The notes under the pieces were generated by a model. That model did not search any database. It worked only from the letters and a program-made list of their open reading frames with translations, and was not told where the DNA came from. A stretch of 64,000 nt of DNA from Chaetorhynchus papuensis (taxonomy: Eukaryota; Chordata; Aves; Passeriformes; Rhipiduridae), in the NCBI GenBank assembly GCA_013396525.1, contig VWYX01000724.1:272678-336677 (forward strand), given 5' to 3'. The translations under genes were made by a program, and so were the position numbers. Each line of letters starts with the position of its first letter. Positions within the stretch are counted from its first letter, which is position 1. Positions 62,346 through 64,000 of this stretch are shown here, one piece after another.

Positions 62346-63277
62346 TTCTCTGGGATCAGTGTGACATTTCTTCTGTGTGGCACGCTATGCTAATGCTTTG
62401 ATTTTCCCTCGTTTCCTGTGGATTATGTGATATGGCAACTATTGGTCTTTATTAAAACTTCTTTTTCTTTTTCCTTTTTTTTTTTATTTTCACTTGCTTG
62501 TCACTTCCATCCAGCCCTTTAATGAAAAAATAAAACATTTACCACGAAGACAGAGTAAGTCTGTTTTCCCTTTGGATTTGAAGTAAATCTTGGACATCAG
62601 CTTGAAGGGCAGGTGCTTGAAGCTGTGTCTGGAAGATGCTGAGGTGAAATACACTTTGAGAAATGAGAAATGGCAGAATTCCTTGGCACGTTAATCCTGA
62701 AGTGGCTGTGTTGATCCTGTCCAAGAGTTGCCTACATACAGCCACTGGGAGAAACAAATCTAAGTTTGTTTGAAATAGATTAGTCAAACTTCACTAAGTG
62801 CTTATGTCGACATTCTCATTGGAAATTAAAGTGACCCTAATGCAGTTTCATTCACTTAGAAAATTGATTAACTGTATGGACAGAGCATTGCAAGCAATAA
62901 TATTCCCACGGCTTAATGAGTTACCATTCATCAGCTGACTGTCAATAACTTCTTGTCTATAAGCTCCCATCCAGCCCAGTTTCCCCACCCCTGAGAGGGG
63001 CTGACAGCCTGCGCTGCTCAGGGCCAGGACAGGCTGCAATCTTTCCATCTCCATCACCTTGAGATCACACCCATCCTTCGGAAGTTCAGACATTTGTTGA
63101 GCGATTGCCGTGGACTTTGTGCAAGCAGCTCTTCTCCACATTCTGGCCCACCACAGAAAACACTGTTTGAGTGCACCCCTTGCAGGAGAAGGAAAAAAAC
63201 CTACTTCTGTGCCAGGCTGACACAATCTGTGACCCAGGACAGGGAGCAGGCAAGAGGGTCTGTAGCTGTATCAGTTT
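62346..63277. other. Unique non-coding sequence
   Basis: No gene is supported. A T-rich stretch with a T11 run lies near 62475-62485. The minus-strand ORF at 62848-63225 has no domain. Confidence 0.5.
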
Positions 63278-63657
63278 TATTCAGCCTGGAGAAGCTTTGG
63301 GATGACCCAGTTGCCCCTTCCAGTACCTGAAGGGATCCTGCAAGAAACATGGAGGGAAACTATGGACAAGAGCCTGGAGCGACAGGACAAGGGGAATGGC
63401 TTCACACTGACAGAGGGCAGGGTTAGGTGAGATCTTAGGACAAAATTCTTCATTGTGAGAGGGGTGAGGCCCTGGCACAGGTTGCCCAGAGCAGCTGTGG
63501 CTGCCCAATCCCTGGCAGTGTCCCAGGCCAGGCTGGATGGGGCTTGGAGCACCCTGGGCTAGTGAAAGGTGTCCTTTTCCATGGCAGAGAAGTTGAAACT
63601 GGACGATCTCTAGGACCCCTTCAGCTCAGGACACTGTGTGATCCTTTGATTGTGATC
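63278..63657 (+). mobile_element. CR1 LINE 3' part (plus strand), best preserved copy
   Basis: The whole segment follows the CR1 3' end in order: TTCAGCCTGGAGAAG (63280), TTCCAGTACCTGAAGGGATC (63319), GACAGGACAAGGGGAATGGC (63381), GATCTTAGGACAAAATTCTT (63431), GGTTGCCCAGAGCAGCTGTG (63480), AGGCCAGGCTGGATGGGGCT (63524), GGGCTAGTGAAAGGTGTCC (63557), and GGACGATCTCTAGGACCCCT before the terminal octamer-like GTGATCCTTTGATTGTGATC. The 5' boundary is the truncation point. The retained part covers the end of the reverse-transcriptase reading frame and the 3' UTR, and no long ORF survives. Confidence 0.88.
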
Positions 63658-64000
63658 ATTTTGTAGCAGTACTTCATGGACAGCCAGCGTGCTCTCATGC
63701 CATTTTTGGTTGGTACAGGGGTGCACCCGTACAGGCAGTTTGCCAAGAAGGTGATTTCTGTGAGCTAATTTTCCCTCCTGAGCATCACAGAGGCTGAGCT
63801 CCAGCTGTGCTCCGTGCTCATCCAGCAGCTCCTGCCCCAGGAGTAAAAAGCTGGTGGAAAACTGACCCAGCAATTGCTCAATGCCCTGAGTGCAGAGCAG
63901 ACAGACCTTGAGCGGTGCAAATTCAATGCAAACAGCCAAGGTAGATGCAACCACAATTTCAGTTTTTCCATCATTATTTCCAATAAGTGCTCCTACAATT
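63658..64000. other. Unique non-coding sequence
   Basis: No feature is recognised. Minus-strand ORFs here are short and overlap each other in different frames. Confidence 0.5.

Overview
The window looks like avian nuclear DNA, probably from a songbird. The evidence is several CR1 LINE 3' ends with their diagnostic degenerate octamer tails, avian-type endogenous retrovirus LTRs, low overall repeat density, short poly-A/T tracts and moderate GC. It behaves as a gene desert or one very large intron. I found no complete protein-coding gene, no tRNA, rRNA or snRNA gene, no CRISPR array and no bacterial-style operon. The open reading frames present are short (longest about 224 codons), overlap each other on both strands and show no recognisable domains, so I treat them as chance ORFs. 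The one exception worth attention is a short fragment at 22203-22393 that resembles the second membrane segment of a tetraspanin.

Layout. 1-259 is the 3' part of an LTR whose close relative lies at 51801-52196, in the same orientation about 52 kb away. 260-21060 is mostly unique non-coding sequence with two minus-strand CR1 remnants (7905-8065 and, weakly, 9345-9470). 21062-23094 is a small accessory cluster: an old CR1, the tetraspanin-like fragment, a CR1 3' stub and an LTR-like element. 23095-36689 is unique. 36690-37044 holds a CR1 3' end that was tandemly duplicated together with its downstream flank. 38002-38175 is a truncated LTR of a second family. 39599-41688 carries homopolymer tracts, an ancient repeat, a 4 x 20 bp minisatellite and a CR1 3' stub. 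47125-47170 is a 4 x 11 bp minisatellite. 51801-57223 holds a near-complete LTR, a CT tract, an ancient hairpin repeat, a third LTR family and a (TG)22 microsatellite. 63278-63657 is the best-preserved CR1.

Between the repeats there are long AT-rich single-copy stretches (for example 37180-37700, 53100-53780 and 59230-60060) of the kind that in vertebrate deserts often contain conserved non-coding elements. There are also isolated candidate protein-binding sites: three CTCF-like motifs and one RFX X-box. These are motif-level inferences; cross-species alignment would decide them. I did not find a convincing new biological system here. The most interesting items are the tetraspanin-like fragment, the CR1-plus-flank tandem duplication, the promoter difference between the two related LTRs and the ancient hairpin repeat.
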